Translations under genes and position numbers: made by a program | Part shown: positions 34,395 through 45,985 of the stretch, piece after piece | Layout: every line of letters starts with the position of its first letter | Position numbering within the stretch: position 1 is the first letter of the stretch | Source: Malachius bipustulatus | Lineage: Eukaryota; Arthropoda; Insecta; Coleoptera; Melyridae | Direction: 5' to 3' | NCBI GenBank assembly: GCA_910589415.1 | Contig: OU342639.1 | Span: 9,680,268 to 9,744,267 of the forward strand | Length of the DNA stretch: 64,000 nt | Notes under the pieces: generated by a model | Told to the model about the DNA's origin: nothing | The model's input: only the letters and a program-made list of their open reading frames with translations | The model's database searches: none

Positions 34395-34575
34395 CTAGAT
34401 TGAGTCAACAAGTGTTGTTACAGGACAATAAAGCTTCAAATCGTCACCATACAAAACATGGTCTACTTTGAGGGGCCTGAGGATGGATCCTTGAGGAACT
34501 CCAGAAAGAACAGACACTGATTTCAACTTCATTCCCTTGTTCTTGACTTACTGGAATCTAAGAGAGGTAGGAACG
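34395..34575 (-). pseudogene. LINE reverse-transcriptase fragment (motifs B and C)
   Basis: The minus strand reads SSKSRTREMKLKSVSVLSGV then PQGSILRPL, RT motif B, and after an internal deletion VLYGDDLKLYCPV, RT motif C (Y-x-D-D, here YGDD) with the usual L-K-L-Y tail. The usual 30-40 residues between the motifs are gone. The YGDD box is unusual for jockey-type elements, which mostly have YADD. Confidence 0.7.
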
Positions 34576-34782
34576 AAACATGAAACTATTATCCACATTC
34601 ACACCTAAGTGGACTTATTATAAACTGAGTCGTGGCAAACAGATTAGTAGAACCTGCCTGGGATAATGCCGTTTTGAGAAGATGAGAGCATATTATTGAC
34701 GAGGCCCAGACTGCATATCCAGAACTAGCCTGTGCATATAAAATTCAAAAAAATTACTTAACTTGTTACGCATATTATATAG

Positions 34783-36125
34783 TAGGGATGCAACGAATAC
34801 CGATTTTTGCCGAATACCGAATACGAATATTCGGCCATTAGTATTCGGCCGAATCCGAATATTCGGCCGGCCGAATATTATGGTTTTGTGAAATTTTTAA
34901 TTCCTGGTAAGTCCACAGTGCCAGCTCTAACAGGCTTCTTTTTCTTTATTTTATTTGAGTGTTGTCCAACTTGTCCATAACCAGTTTTTTACATGCATCT
35001 TTCAGTCATTCATGTGCTTTATAGGTTGGATTTTAGGTACCTAATAAAAAAATAAATTCTCGGAAAGGAACCCTTTCAGCGCTATTGTTGAGTGATTTTT
35101 ATTGACTTTATTGACTGTTTCATTTTCATATTGAAGCTCGAGTTTAGGCAAAACAATAACAGGGTATCAGAGGAATATTCAATTTTCAGTAAATACTCAA
35201 TTATTCTTAGAAGTAGGTACCTGGGTACTTTATCTTTTTGTTACTGTTCCTGTCATTGATATTTCAAGCAAGTAGGTAAAGTGTAAGAAATTTCTATAAG
35301 TTCATTAATTTCCCCCCTTTAATAAAACATAAGAGGAACAATGTTATTAAATTTGTTAGATTTCAAGAAGGAATAAGAAATTTCTAAAATTCAAAAGGTG
35401 AAGTGTGATTTATTGTTGATTTATAGCTCATTAGCGTCAACACTGGAATCTGATTCATGAAGTCATCCCATATTTCCATTATTGTTGTTTGTCTCTTTCG
35501 GTGAAATGGGTAGATATGAACTTTGTCCTTTTCTTTTACGATATACTCGCCTTTCTCCTAACCATTGTATAAGTGGTTTGTTTACAAATTGAAAGGACCC
35601 ACTTGAAAACAGGAATTCTTTTAAATTTTTATACAATCATGAAGTCTGCCTTCTGTGTTATCTCTGATTTTTATTTCATAATTTCTCTGAAGAGTCTCTA
35701 AAATTAATACCCAATTGATGATAATATAGGAATATTATTGTGTAGGTATAAATTAGTATTTTTCAAGACACGAAACCCGCTAAATTATAGGTACTTATAG
35801 GAGATGCTTTAATTAAAGTGTAAAATATTCCGTCAATGCTTGAAAAAGAGTCCAGCTATAAAAATATTCAGGTAGATAGGTACCTGGTCTATTGTTAAGG
35901 GATTAACTGTGATCAATAACAATAGATCCAAGCCATTATTACTTAGGAGTTTCCTAAAATGTCTTGAAAAATAATTTCTCTCGGTATTTCTATTCATAAA
36001 AACTTGAGACATATTCGGCGGAGATATTCGGCGACAAATAGAAATATTCGGCCGAATAGAATATTCGGCAAAATGGCCGAATATTACGTTCGCCGAATAG
36101 TTGCCGAATATTCGTTGCATCCCTA
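34783..36125. mobile_element. Non-autonomous hAT element with exact 8-bp TSD
   Basis: It starts TAGGGATGCAACGAATACCG and ends CGAATATTCGTTGCATCCCTA. The flanks are TTATATAG on both sides (34775-34782, 36126-36133), a perfect 8-bp duplication. Each subterminal region carries many GCCGAATA/TATTCGGC repeats, a hallmark of hAT binding regions. The 1.1-kb interior contains no recognisable transposase, only short frames, so it depends on another copy for movement. TIR and TSD together make the hAT call firm. Confidence 0.9.
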
Positions 36126-36133
36126 TTATATAG

Positions 36134-37020
36134 TGAACAATAATGCATTGGGACCACACGGGACAACTTCCACTTAACAGGAAAGCAACCGCTTTTCAAA
36201 ATAAATCAAGTGCAGTGCGAGTAAGCGAGAACCTGCAATTTAGAAGAAGAATGCCCGGAATTGCATCCGATCCAAAAAAAAAAAAAAAATGGCAAGACGT
36301 GGAAAGAGGCAAGGAAGGGTGATTAGAATTGAAATTCTTAAAGACAAAAATATGGAAATGGTACCGTAGGAATCACAAATGACCAGGGAAACTTTTTTTC
36401 CTACGACCACTATACAAAACACTACTTTGCGCATCGTTTTTTGTGCGCAAACTAGCAGATTTCTCACGTATCCAAAACTGTGCGACAAAGTGACATAAGG
36501 CATAGCCAAAAATCGTTTCCGTACAGTTTTAATGTAAAGATGGGCGGTAACTGAGAACTCACTGTTACTTATTGTTAATGGAATAACTATTCATTTAAAG
36601 CTTCAAGGTAATGAAATAAACACAAATGGGATAACATAGAACCCGACAAGACTATAAAATATACTTATTATTCTCTTGTGGCAGTAATTATTAAAATTTA
36701 CGAGTTGATCGCTAATATAACAGCATTGCGTAGCGTTTAAATCAAATTCACGAACGTGAAAACTCGCACACCTCTAACTTCAATCCACGACTGCGCCTGC
36801 GTTGTGTGGAAGTTGCATATCTACCACGTCTCCAGGCTCCACGTCATGCACTTTATTTTTAGTTTAGATACGGAGTCTAATAAATGATAATAATAATATT
36901 GTCGGTAGAATTCAATGATTTAACAGTATATAATAGTAATATTAAAATGTCATTGGTAGAATAATTGAAAATAATACCTAGGTAGTCTGAAAAAATAAAT
37001 TTTAGTTACCTATCATTATA
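36134..37020. other. AT-rich stretch, no gene recognised
   Basis: A 15-base A tract near 36275. The frames here are shadows of low-complexity sequence. Confidence 0.4.
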
Positions 37021-37233
37021 ATGGATTCTGATTCCTTTGAATTTGAAGCAGAAAATACACCACCTGCTGAAGTCAGAAAACAAGCAGGTTTGTGTTCTTT
37101 GAATTTGCTACCTATAGTTTCGAGAGAAAAATACGAATCTGCTTATAAACATTTCATAAATTGGAGAAAAGGTCATAAAAGCAGAGCATTGTCAGAAAAA
37201 ATAATTTATGTGTTAAATTTGTTAAATAATTAA
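37021..37233 (+). pseudogene. Crypton-like tyrosine recombinase N-terminal remnant
   Basis: A 70-codon frame starts with ATG and includes LPIVSREKYESAYKHFINWR followed by KGHKSRALSEK. The pattern L-P-x-x-S-R-x-K-Y-x-x-x-Y-x-x-F-x-x-W-R-K and F/L-S-E-K is the N-terminal core-binding (SAM-like) region of the tyrosine recombinases of animal Crypton-type elements and their ZMYM/KCTD1-like domesticated relatives. The catalytic R-H-x-x-R-Y domain is absent because the frame stops after LNLLNN. A 100-bp palindrome follows within 45 bases. Likely a truncated element, though the ATG-to-stop frame is intact. Confidence 0.55.
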
Positions 37234-37275
37234 TCTGTTAAATTGTGGTCGTAGGAAAAGTACTGTGTGTAGCAC

Positions 37276-37375
37276 GTGCGGAAAAGAAATTTCACATTCG
37301 TGTGAATTGTGACATTCGACTTCGTCTCGTGTCACAATTCTTTCACACTCGTGAGAAATTTTCTCTTTTCCGCAC
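37276..37375. repeat. 100-bp imperfect palindrome
   Basis: GTGCGGAAAAGAAATTTCAC at the left pairs with GTGAGAAATTTTCTCTTTTCCGCAC at the right. Inside, TGTGAATTGTGACA mirrors TGTCACAATTCTTTCACA around CGACTTCGTCTCG. It lies directly downstream of the Crypton-like frame and may be that element's end structure. Confidence 0.7.
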
Positions 37376-39045
37376 TTGTTTCACAATATACTATTTAATA
37401 CGTGCTTTTTTTGATTAAGAGATTTATTTTTGAGATAACCGTTGTTAAGTGACAAAAAGTAGCCCAAGTAGTCAATTTTTGCCGTACACCGAAGCGAGAT
37501 ATTGCTGTTTAAAGTTACGCTAGACGCATTTGCGCAATAATGCTTCTCGAAAACAGTTTTGATTTTTTTCTAATTTAACCATCACAGAAAACATTTTGAA
37601 AAATTGGCACGATAAAGCTTCACTTATAAGTATATAACCACATTCTGAAAAAAAAAATCGAAAATTTTAAGTAGTGCCTGCATTTTTGCACAGGAATTTT
37701 TTTTGACGACTTCGGCTTTGCGTTTTTAGGCCATAAACTATGATTCCTGAAAATTTCAGCTACTCTAAAAGGTCCTCAGAGTGACAACTTATTGCTCGAT
37801 TGGCACTCTACAATGATCTGAATTCACGATACTGAACAAACCACGCCATCGGGAATGTTTGAGGTTTGAGGTTGAACTCTTATTAGCAGACCGATCTGAG
37901 AAGAGACATCAACATTCAACAATCCGCTATAGGCTTGAAACATTTGCCCTCGCATTTGCCATGAGGTTGAACAGGAAACTACCGACGTCAAAATATGAAC
38001 TTCCTAGGTCATAAAAATTATGAAATTGTCAGCTTTCAAATGACGTGCCACACGACTGTCTTCTTGTTTGACGTTTACTAAGCAGAGGTTGGTGGGGTAG
38101 GGGGTGACAGACAAGCCGTCTTGGAATGGAATATAATAGCGTCTTCACAGGATTTTCCTTTGTATTTGAAGTGTCAATTTTTTGTTGATCAGAAGTGAAA
38201 TACTTTATTTATCTGAAAATTAATTATGGATTTTGACTTTTGTTTAATTTTTTTATGGTTGGATGATAGGGGGTCCAGCCCACCTGGACTACGCAGACTC
38301 AACAACGATTTTTATCTTTTTATCAACACCCATTGATATCTTATTCTTAATCGTTCTTGCTCGATTTTGGAGTGACTGAGACTTCCCGGACTTTTAACAA
38401 TAAACCTTCCTGTTTTAAAAGTATCCACCATGCAGGTAAAAGTTCATTTCACTTTTTTTGATACGTGAATGAAATCTTGAATGAATATAAGTATCGATTT
38501 ATAGATACCACGCATTCACACCGCAACATCTCGTACATATGTATAACGAGAATTTATTAATTGGTTATCAATATTACCGTAACAAGATAAGTAAACGTAG
38601 TAACAGAGAGGACATTTGTTCCTGTCTGTCGCTGTTATTTGTTCAGTGTAAATTAATGGATTGAATTTCAGTGATTATAGTTTCTATAATGCTTTGAAAT
38701 ACGATATATTTGATGCCACCACATTCACGCCATTTCCCCGACTTTCTTTACTCAATATTAATAATTATTTTCTAAGGTATATAATTACGTTAATAGTCTT
38801 TTATTAGTGACAACTCTTCCTACATGTTAAGCTTCTGTTTCGGATGTCTGATAAATGATGAAGGCTTTAAAAGAATCCTTCTCTATTATTATTATTAAGG
38901 AGCTATTATGCACTACCAGGTAAAGATGAGCGGCGATGTATTTATAAAAATAATGATAAACAACCCAGCATAGCATGTATTATTGAACTTGGATGACCCG
39001 CAATCAGCTAGTACGAGATGATGAGTAATTCCAGATATAAGAAAA
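37376..39045. other. Stretch with no supported gene
   Basis: No exon or repeat with clear boundaries was seen on either strand. Confidence 0.4.
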
Positions 39046-39297
39046 ATGTGGAACTTGAAACACCACCACTACAGCTACCGAGAACACCAATCAAGTCTGG
39101 AAACAGGTATACCCTACAGACTAACCGACGTAAGGGATGTAAGACTTCGGCAGTGGGTGATTTTACCGGATCCTCCAAAGATTTACAGAGGCTTTCTTGT
39201 ATCCAATTTACCAAGAGAACTATATGAGAAATTTATGGAGCCATCCAAGTGGCCAAAGGCTTATTTTCCTGAATTTGATACCAAGACTAAAAGATAG
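39046..39297 (+). pseudogene. Possible retrotransposon gag-like fragment, unidentified
   Basis: The frame contains YRGFLVSNLPRELYEKFMEP then SKWPKAYFPEFD. Pattern N-L-P-x-x-L-Y-x-x-x-x-x-P-x-x-W-P is reminiscent of N-terminal regions of insect retroelement proteins, but I cannot place it. Adjacent frames carry continuing peptide-like sequence, which suggests a frameshifted older reading frame. Low confidence that it is anything functional. Confidence 0.3.
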
Positions 39298-40155
39298 AGA
39301 AGGCGGGTACTATTAAATTTATATGCAGCTGAAGGGCAGTCTTCCAGTCTTTAGCTAAAAAGTTTCATGAAGAATTTCCGAGCGTTGACGGCTCCCCGAT
39401 GAACATCGATCTCATGGTGGTTCCTTGCTGCGAACTCCAAGACATGCGCGAGTAATAATTGTGAAGGTTATTTTATTAATGAACTAAAGTTACTCATTGG
39501 ATCCAAGTTTTATTGTTGTGAGGTGTATAACAATATGGAGAATATAAATATTTAATTGTTGTAAATTTTTGCAAAATTTTTTATTCACAATCTCCAGGGG
39601 ATCTTGAAGCTTATTTCACTATTGTCACAATTTAATAGGTCGTTAATATTCTTGAGCAGCATGCATGTGGAGTATTTCAATTGCAAATGAGACACCTTGG
39701 TAAAACTCGTTCTAATAGCTTACATCATAAGGTGTAGGAGACTATAAAATTATCCATTGAAGGTATGCAGGAACTAATTGCGAATAACTAAATCTATTTT
39801 TAAAATTTATTCTTCTCCTCTGAAGAGGTGTGCTGTTATCATTTTTAGTATTCGAGGCATCTAAGTTGGCCGATTTTTCGAAAATTGTTACTATGTAATA
39901 AATATAAATATCACTACCAAACCAAAGTAAAAAAAAAAAGAAAACTCTTTCGTACCTGACTTAAAAAAAGAACTTTGACAGTGGATTAAATCTTCGAGGA
40001 GCATTAGAGATGCAGGATCAACAAACACATGGACTTTTTTTACCAACATCCGAGCAGCTGATCTCACATTAGTCTTTATTGGAAGTTGGAACCTCTTGCT
40101 AGATCTGACGCCTTTTTCGACTGGCGAAGATAATTGGACATAATTTCAAGATGAG
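39298..40155. other. Stretch with no supported gene
   Basis: AT-rich. Nothing recognised up to the target duplication of the MULE-like element. Confidence 0.4.
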
Positions 40156-40164
40156 CAAATCTAG

Positions 40165-41347
40165 AGGTCCCTAATTTAAGCATGACACATTTTTAAAAAA
40201 TTAATATTTTTTAAAACTGATGACGAGGGATTTTCGAGCTATTTTCGAGCTCTTCAATGGTATTTTCGAGCTGTCTCTAGCTTTCACCGTTTTCCGGAAA
40301 ATCGTAATGTTTTTATTTGTAATGCTTACATTACACCTGACTTTTTTAAATTCAATCTGTGGAGTAACCCAAACAGCACAGGAATTTCGAGCTATTTTCG
40401 AGCTACTCAATGAGATTTTCGAGCTGTTCCTAGCTCTCGTAATTTTCCGAAAAAACAAAAAAAACCGCTTCGTCGTACTAGGATTTGACCTCAATTTTGA
40501 AAGTACGTACTCCCGGAAAAAATGAAAAGCACAGACATTTCGAGCTATTTTCGAGCTACTCAATGAGATTTTCAAGCTGTTCCTAGCCCTCGTAATTTTC
40601 CGGAAAAACTGAATAAACCGCGTCGACGTGCTAGGATTTGAACTCAATTTTGAAAGTACGTACTCCCGGAAAAAATGAAAAGCACAGGCATTTCGAGCTA
40701 TTTTCGAGCTACTCAATGAGATTTTTGAGCTGTTCCTAGCTCTCGTAATTTTTCGGAAAAACGAAAAATATAAATTCATTATTTGAAAGTCAACAATAAA
40801 TGTCACTATTTAAAAAATTTATTTGTCCTTATTTTTCATTTCATTTTGCAGTTTGAAGTTGTGGTAGTGACAAAAGCATAATGCGTTCCGCGTTGGTAAG
40901 TTTCTTTTTTATCTCCCGGAAAATTACAAGAATGCTCGAAAATCTCATTGAAGATCAGGGAAACAGCTCGAAATTCCTGTGCTTTTTGTTTTTTCCGGGA
41001 GTACGTACTTTCAAAATTGAGGTCAAATCCTAGCACGACGAAGAGGTTTTTTTATGTTTTTCCGGAAACCTACGAGACCTAGGAACAGCTCGAAAATCTC
41101 ATTGAGTAGCTCGAAAATAGCTCGAAATTCCTGTGCTGTTTGGGTTTCTCCACAGATTGAATTTAAAAAAGTCAGGTGTAATGTAAGCATTACAAATAAA
41201 AAAATTGCGATTTTCCGGAAAACGGTGAAAGCTAGAGACAGCTCGATAATACCATTGAAGAGCTCGAAAATAGCTCGAAAATCCCTCGTCATCTGTTTTA
41301 AAAAATAATAATTTTTTAAAAATGTGTCATGCTTAAATTAGGGACCT
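40165..41347. mobile_element. MULE-like foldback element with exact 9-bp TSD
   Basis: It is flanked by CAAATCTAG on both sides (40156-40164, 41348-41356), a perfect 9-bp duplication as produced by Mutator-like elements. The ends are AGGTCCCTAATTTAAGCATG and its exact complement, and the inverted arms extend about 280-330 bp. Between them lie 153-bp tandem units. The arms and the tandem units all contain TTCGAGCT words. The long frames on both strands (up to 201 codons, minus) are by-products of the repeat array, reading a repeated KISLSSSKIARN peptide, and are not credible as a gene. No transposase is present. Confidence 0.85.
40370..40780 (-). repeat. 153-bp tandem array inside the MULE-like foldback
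   Basis: The word TTTCGAGCTATTTTCGAGCT recurs at about 40385, 40538 and 40691, spacing 153. Each unit has TTCGAGCT twice, then ACTCAATGAGATTTT.GAGCTG, CTCGTAATTTTCCGGAAAAA, and AAAGTACGTACTCCCGG. An inverted partial copy is at about 40920-41130. Confidence 0.85.
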
Positions 41348-41356
41348 CAAATCTAG

Positions 41357-44300
41357 TCATTTCCCATATCAGTTCATTCATACAAGAGAACGACTATGAA
41401 GCAATCGTGCTTCAATGAAACGATAGAGGCAGCTTCCACAACTCCTGGTAACAATCCCGTTCCTATATCAAAAACTCAGTTTGCAAGGAAACCCTGACCG
41501 GCAGAGGTCTTAAAACATGCTTCCTCAACTTTTGTCGATGGTCACGCAAAAGCTGATCAGTCGACAGAAAAAGCTATCTAGACTCTGCAGTATCGAACTC
41601 CAAGAGGATCCTGCCGATTCCAGTATGGGTTTTATGTTAAACTGTCGGTCTCCTTAATAAAGGAGACCCATGTCATTAGACAGGAGAGAGATCAGCCAAG
41701 CCTCAACGATCTCTCTGGAGACCCTCCAGGGAGCCCAGTCAAGTTAGACGAAAGCAAGCCTTCAAATTGTAATAATTCCAAACATGGCAATTTTTCACCA
41801 GCCTTTAGGGAGGTCAGTGGGAGTCTAAATTCAAAATTGCGCCATATTCGACCCAGGCGTTACCTGTAAACGGAAGAAAGGCGCATCGTGTCGCAGAGAT
41901 GTCCTCTCAAGATACAAGCCTCACCATTGCTGAGCGATGAATTGGCACAAAGGGAAGAACAAGCAAAATTCTTTCCCTCCAGATTTATTACTCTCTTCAT
42001 CAATAATCTTCAACAAAAGAAAAAATGGGAACGTTAATCTTTTGATAAATCGAAAAAGCAAATTGAACCATAAAATAGAATTCGGCTCACAGGCAACACA
42101 AAATAATAGCGAAGAAAAATCATAAAGGTCTTTACGCTCTCATATGACTGGTAGTTCAGATGACAAACGTGTTTATTAAAATTGAAATCATTGTTTTAAT
42201 GTGGCGTCCGCCCATCTCGTTGCATAACTGCATTATCCGAACTATACTCGATTACACGCATCGTGGGAACGTTTATTGTTTCTACAACGACATGAATTCT
42301 TCGCCTGGGGTCTCTTATATTCATGATGGAATTTGCAGAGTATACCAATGACTTTAGGTAACTCTAGGGGAACAAATCGCAAAAAACAACCACTCGTCTC
42401 CCTGGAGTTACGCCACTCAATAACATTCACGTACTACTGCTCGTTCTGTAGTGGGCAGATCCTTCCAATCCATCCAATTACAGCCACGTTCGTCTCCGAT
42501 GTGCAAGTGGCACATTTTCCAACTGCAGAAAATTTAGTTAACGATTTTCTGATAACCTTTCAGGTGATGATTACCAAGAATGTCTGTCATGAGTTGTCAT
42601 GAATGTTTCTGTTGAATTCCCGCCCTGACTTCTAACTTTGAATTTGAGGTTACTCCGCCCTGAATCTCTAGCTTTGAATGTTTTAAACAAAATGACCGAT
42701 GTGATTCTAACCCGAGTTGTAACCCCATTGAACTTTGATTTTACATGTGATCGTGATCGTCTAGTCTTCAACCTTATTTTTTTCGTTCTTAGCAAACGCT
42801 ACGAAAATACTCAAGTTAGCCAATTTTGGGAGAAAGGAAATATTATTAAAACACAAGAAATTAAATCAACTTTTTATTCTATTCATTCTAACCTCCTCCC
42901 AAATGCCGGGTTCGCTGTAATTTGATAATCAGAGAAAGAACGCTTGCAAAGAAAACTTTGACTGCGTTCGCAAAACATTAAATACAAATGACACAACACA
43001 TAAATTAATGTGTAAAATTGAAATTATAAACAAATCTTATCTTTCTATTTCAAGGACTCATACATCCTGAAAAGAAACAAAACACACAAAAATACATGTA
43101 AATGCATATAAAATTCACGCCTTAAATAACTCAAAGTTCTTTCTTTCTGCAGCGACGTAGAATAAATAAATAGGTTGGCTGCAAATGAATTAATTGTTTA
43201 GAGTGCGGGAACATAAAATGAGATCAAACATATTATATCAATTGAGAAATAATTGAAGTTCATCAATACCACAGTGCATAAATAAATCAATTATGAATCA
43301 TTAAACAATCAAATACGTTTATAAACGCTCGGGCTTGCGAACGCAATTCCGTTCAAAGCTTATTACACGAAAAAAAATCGTTTACAGTTCAGATAACTTT
43401 ATCATTAGCCCTGTACCCCATACCCATACATAAAAAACATATACAAATAGTGAGGAAAAATAGCACGCCTTGTTGCCGACCTAGTTCTTTCTAGCGCCAG
43501 CGACACTATTAATGATATCAAGTGAACCAGCACCGATAAGGTGAACCAAATCATAGTTCATTCGTTCACAGTTACAAACGTTTGAGCTTGAAAGCTTGGC
43601 GGGTAACAAATAAATACATAGGGTGCGTTTTATGCGCAGTTGGTATGTATTATATACGTTGGTGCTCTTCAATGCCAACAAAATTTTCTTAAAATCAATC
43701 AGAGACGTAGCCGTAATCGTACGTCCCATATACCGTGAATAACCCTGTATATGCATTTCTGGGTACGTTTTCAAAATAGTTGCATTGATGTAGAATAGGC
43801 CACTAGTATAAAGTACTCATTTATAAAATAATAATTCAATATGAAGTTGCGCCAATTAATAAAAAATACACCAATTTAGCGATCAATGCTTGAGAAGGCA
43901 TTTCTTTGATTTATAGTGGTCTTTAAGGAAGTGGCAATTTTTTAAAGCTTATAGAATAATTGCTGGGATTAAATAGAGGCTGAGAGATTAAATATCATCA
44001 AATCAGTACGTGCAGTTAAATGGCACGACGTGTTCTTCTGTTAGTACATACTAATCAATCATAAATGTCCTGGGCAAATTATCAGCAACATCATTCACTG
44101 ATTGAATAATTTCACAGCTGACCGATTAAACATACCTAACATCTTCATAGTCAACTGCACTCACCGACTGATGACTGCTCTCGATTCGGAAATATAATTG
44201 ATCCTTCACGGCATGTTAATTCCCTTTGTAGACCTTATATCATTACAGCGGTAGAAAAGTACATAGATAGCGAATTAATACATTAACAAGTACCTACATA

Positions 44301-45696
44301 GTGTGTTTAGTTCAATCAAATATTGTGTGAATGTACAACGTGGATTCCTTTTATGTTTCCATCATGCTAACTAACAAGTTGCCATGCAAGAACATCGACA
44401 GATTTCGCATTGAGGATTTGACAATATATTCATGACCCATATAAATAATTATTAGAAAAGGCATACACAAGGAAGTACTCGTGTACACACTTAAATCAAA
44501 TAGCCGTTGTCGTAACTTTTCCACGAGCAATCGTTAATTCTGATTAACAATGACTTGAACCAATCTTGGCTTGAGAGGTTAAATTTACCTCATCTGTGCT
44601 GTGATTATGAATGAAGTTTTTAAATTTATCTCAACGACAAGTTCACGTTTTGAAGTAGTCTTCCTGATGATTGAAAATTCCATTAAAAATACAAATTAAA
44701 AGTGAAACACAACAAGCGGACTGGAAAATTTAAATTCGAGCCTTCTGACCAACTTCCCAATTAACAAGTTGTCAAAGCGGCCACACATGAAATCTAATAA
44801 TCTGAATTCCACACTAAAATATACACATGTATTATTTTACACATAGAAATAACTCGGAGAAGTATTTTTAAATCCAAAACAACTACCTAGCTCTCCATCC
44901 GCGTCCGACGACGACACATAACAAAAAACACACGTCTTAACATATCGCATCCTGCAAGAGGTCTAAAAATATTTCTCATAGAATAAGTAGTCAGGTTCTA
45001 TTTGCCCTTTTTCATTCTAATTATGCGTCGGAATTCATACCGAAGCTTTGACTCAGGGTGTAAAAATACAGATTTTCTTTCTAACTTCAAACCTCAAATT
45101 AACTTAGACTTCTAACTCCTAGGATAATGGTCTTTAAATGTCTTTACTATACGTATTACGTATAAAGATTGATGATGATACGCGTTTTGGGAACTTTTAA
45201 CATGACAGGAAAAAGAAACAAAGCAACTAAATACATGGCTTGTCTTTCAAAACTATGTTCTAAGGAGATTTTTTAAACTATCAGATATGTTTTTATATTT
45301 AGAATTCATTTTTAGATCTGATTTTGAATTTTGTTCTTCTGTTATGAAGGGTGCGTATTTCTGCTCGGCCGCGTATTTCTGCGCCCAAGGATGGCTATAT
45401 ATACGCCCTATACATTTCTATTTAAGTTCCAAATAGGAAGTGAAATCGCAACAAATAATTTAAAATACCATTTCCCAAATCCCAGATCGTCCTATTATGA
45501 ATTTTTGTAAAATTGTGAATCATCATCAAAGAGATCGGGGATTTGCTTCTAAGCTGCTTTCGTTGTGAAGTCCTGTGTTGCAAGCCTATTAAACTAAAAT
45601 TTATATACTTCAGTAGCTTTATTATTTAACTCGGAACTACGTGAAATCTATTTTTAAAACCTTTTAAGCTAAGAGGTATTAGTTCGTGGCGTGGCC
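41357..45696. other. Long stretch without a recognised gene
   Basis: A 9-bp perfect hairpin GGTCTCCTT/AAGGAGACC with a 4-base loop lies at 41647-41668. From about 42950 to 45200 no transposon motif is seen, unusual for this window, so it may be unique intronic or 3' UTR sequence. A short repeated GCGTATTTCTGC word occurs twice at about 45350-45385. Confidence 0.35.
45618..45623 (-). promoter_or_regulatory. Polyadenylation signal AATAAA (minus strand)
   Basis: TTTATT on the plus strand, i.e. AATAAA, about 75 bases beyond the TGA of the 45697-45851 candidate exon. Meaningful only if that exon is real, because AATAAA is common by chance in such AT-rich DNA. Confidence 0.3.
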
Positions 45697-45851
45697 TCAT
45701 CCTAATAAGCGTTCAAGAAGTTCGTCGTAGGTATTGGAAAAATTTATTGAGATCAGTTCGTTATAATCTTCGAATTCCTCCATAACCAGACCAACAATCT
45801 CTTCAATCTTGAAAACTTTCATAATGATTTGTATTGGTAGGTATGTACTTC
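45697..45851 (-). CDS. Candidate 3'-terminal coding exon, unidentified
   Basis: On the minus strand a near-ideal acceptor (CTATTATCTTTTTAG/GA) ends at 45852. The frame then reads STYLPIQIIMKVFKIEEIVG, LVMEEFEDYNE and ends NTYDELLERLLG with TGA at 45697-45699. An AATAAA signal (complement of 45618-45623) follows about 75 bases after the stop. Acceptor, open frame, stop and polyadenylation signal occur in the right order and spacing for a last exon. The frame also continues open upstream of the acceptor for about 26 codons, so the acceptor may be fortuitous. The protein is acidic at its C-terminus and not recognised. Confidence 0.4.
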
Positions 45852-45924
45852 CTAAAAAGATAATAGCATTCATTACGTTTTTAAAATTATCTTTTATAAT
45901 TAAGTATCGATTTAATTGTTGCAG

Positions 45925-45985
45925 GTTCAACTAACACCATATTCTTCCACCATCTTCCACACATCCGCTCACCGAAACAGCCATG
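45925..45985 (+). CDS. Candidate 61-base internal exon
   Basis: On the plus strand, TTAATTGTTGCAG/G (acceptor, AG at 45923-45924) and CCATG/GTAAGT (near-consensus donor, 45986-45991) bracket 61 bases. One frame is fully open (VQLTPYSSTIF... to ...HRNSH plus one base, phase 1). The sequence is C-rich compared with its neighbourhood. Alternatively the exon is 5' UTR ending in the start codon itself, since the last three bases are ATG with C-rich context, a layout known from ribosomal-protein genes. It lies only 73 bases from the oppositely oriented candidate exon at 45697-45851, and both cannot easily be constrained without transcript data. Confidence 0.4.

Noticed and set aside
40201..40806. 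201-codon minus-strand open frame with repeated KISLSSSKIARN peptide
   Set aside because: It is a translation of the 153-bp tandem array in the MULE-like foldback. The plus strand and the inverted arm are equally open, so there is no evidence for a protein.
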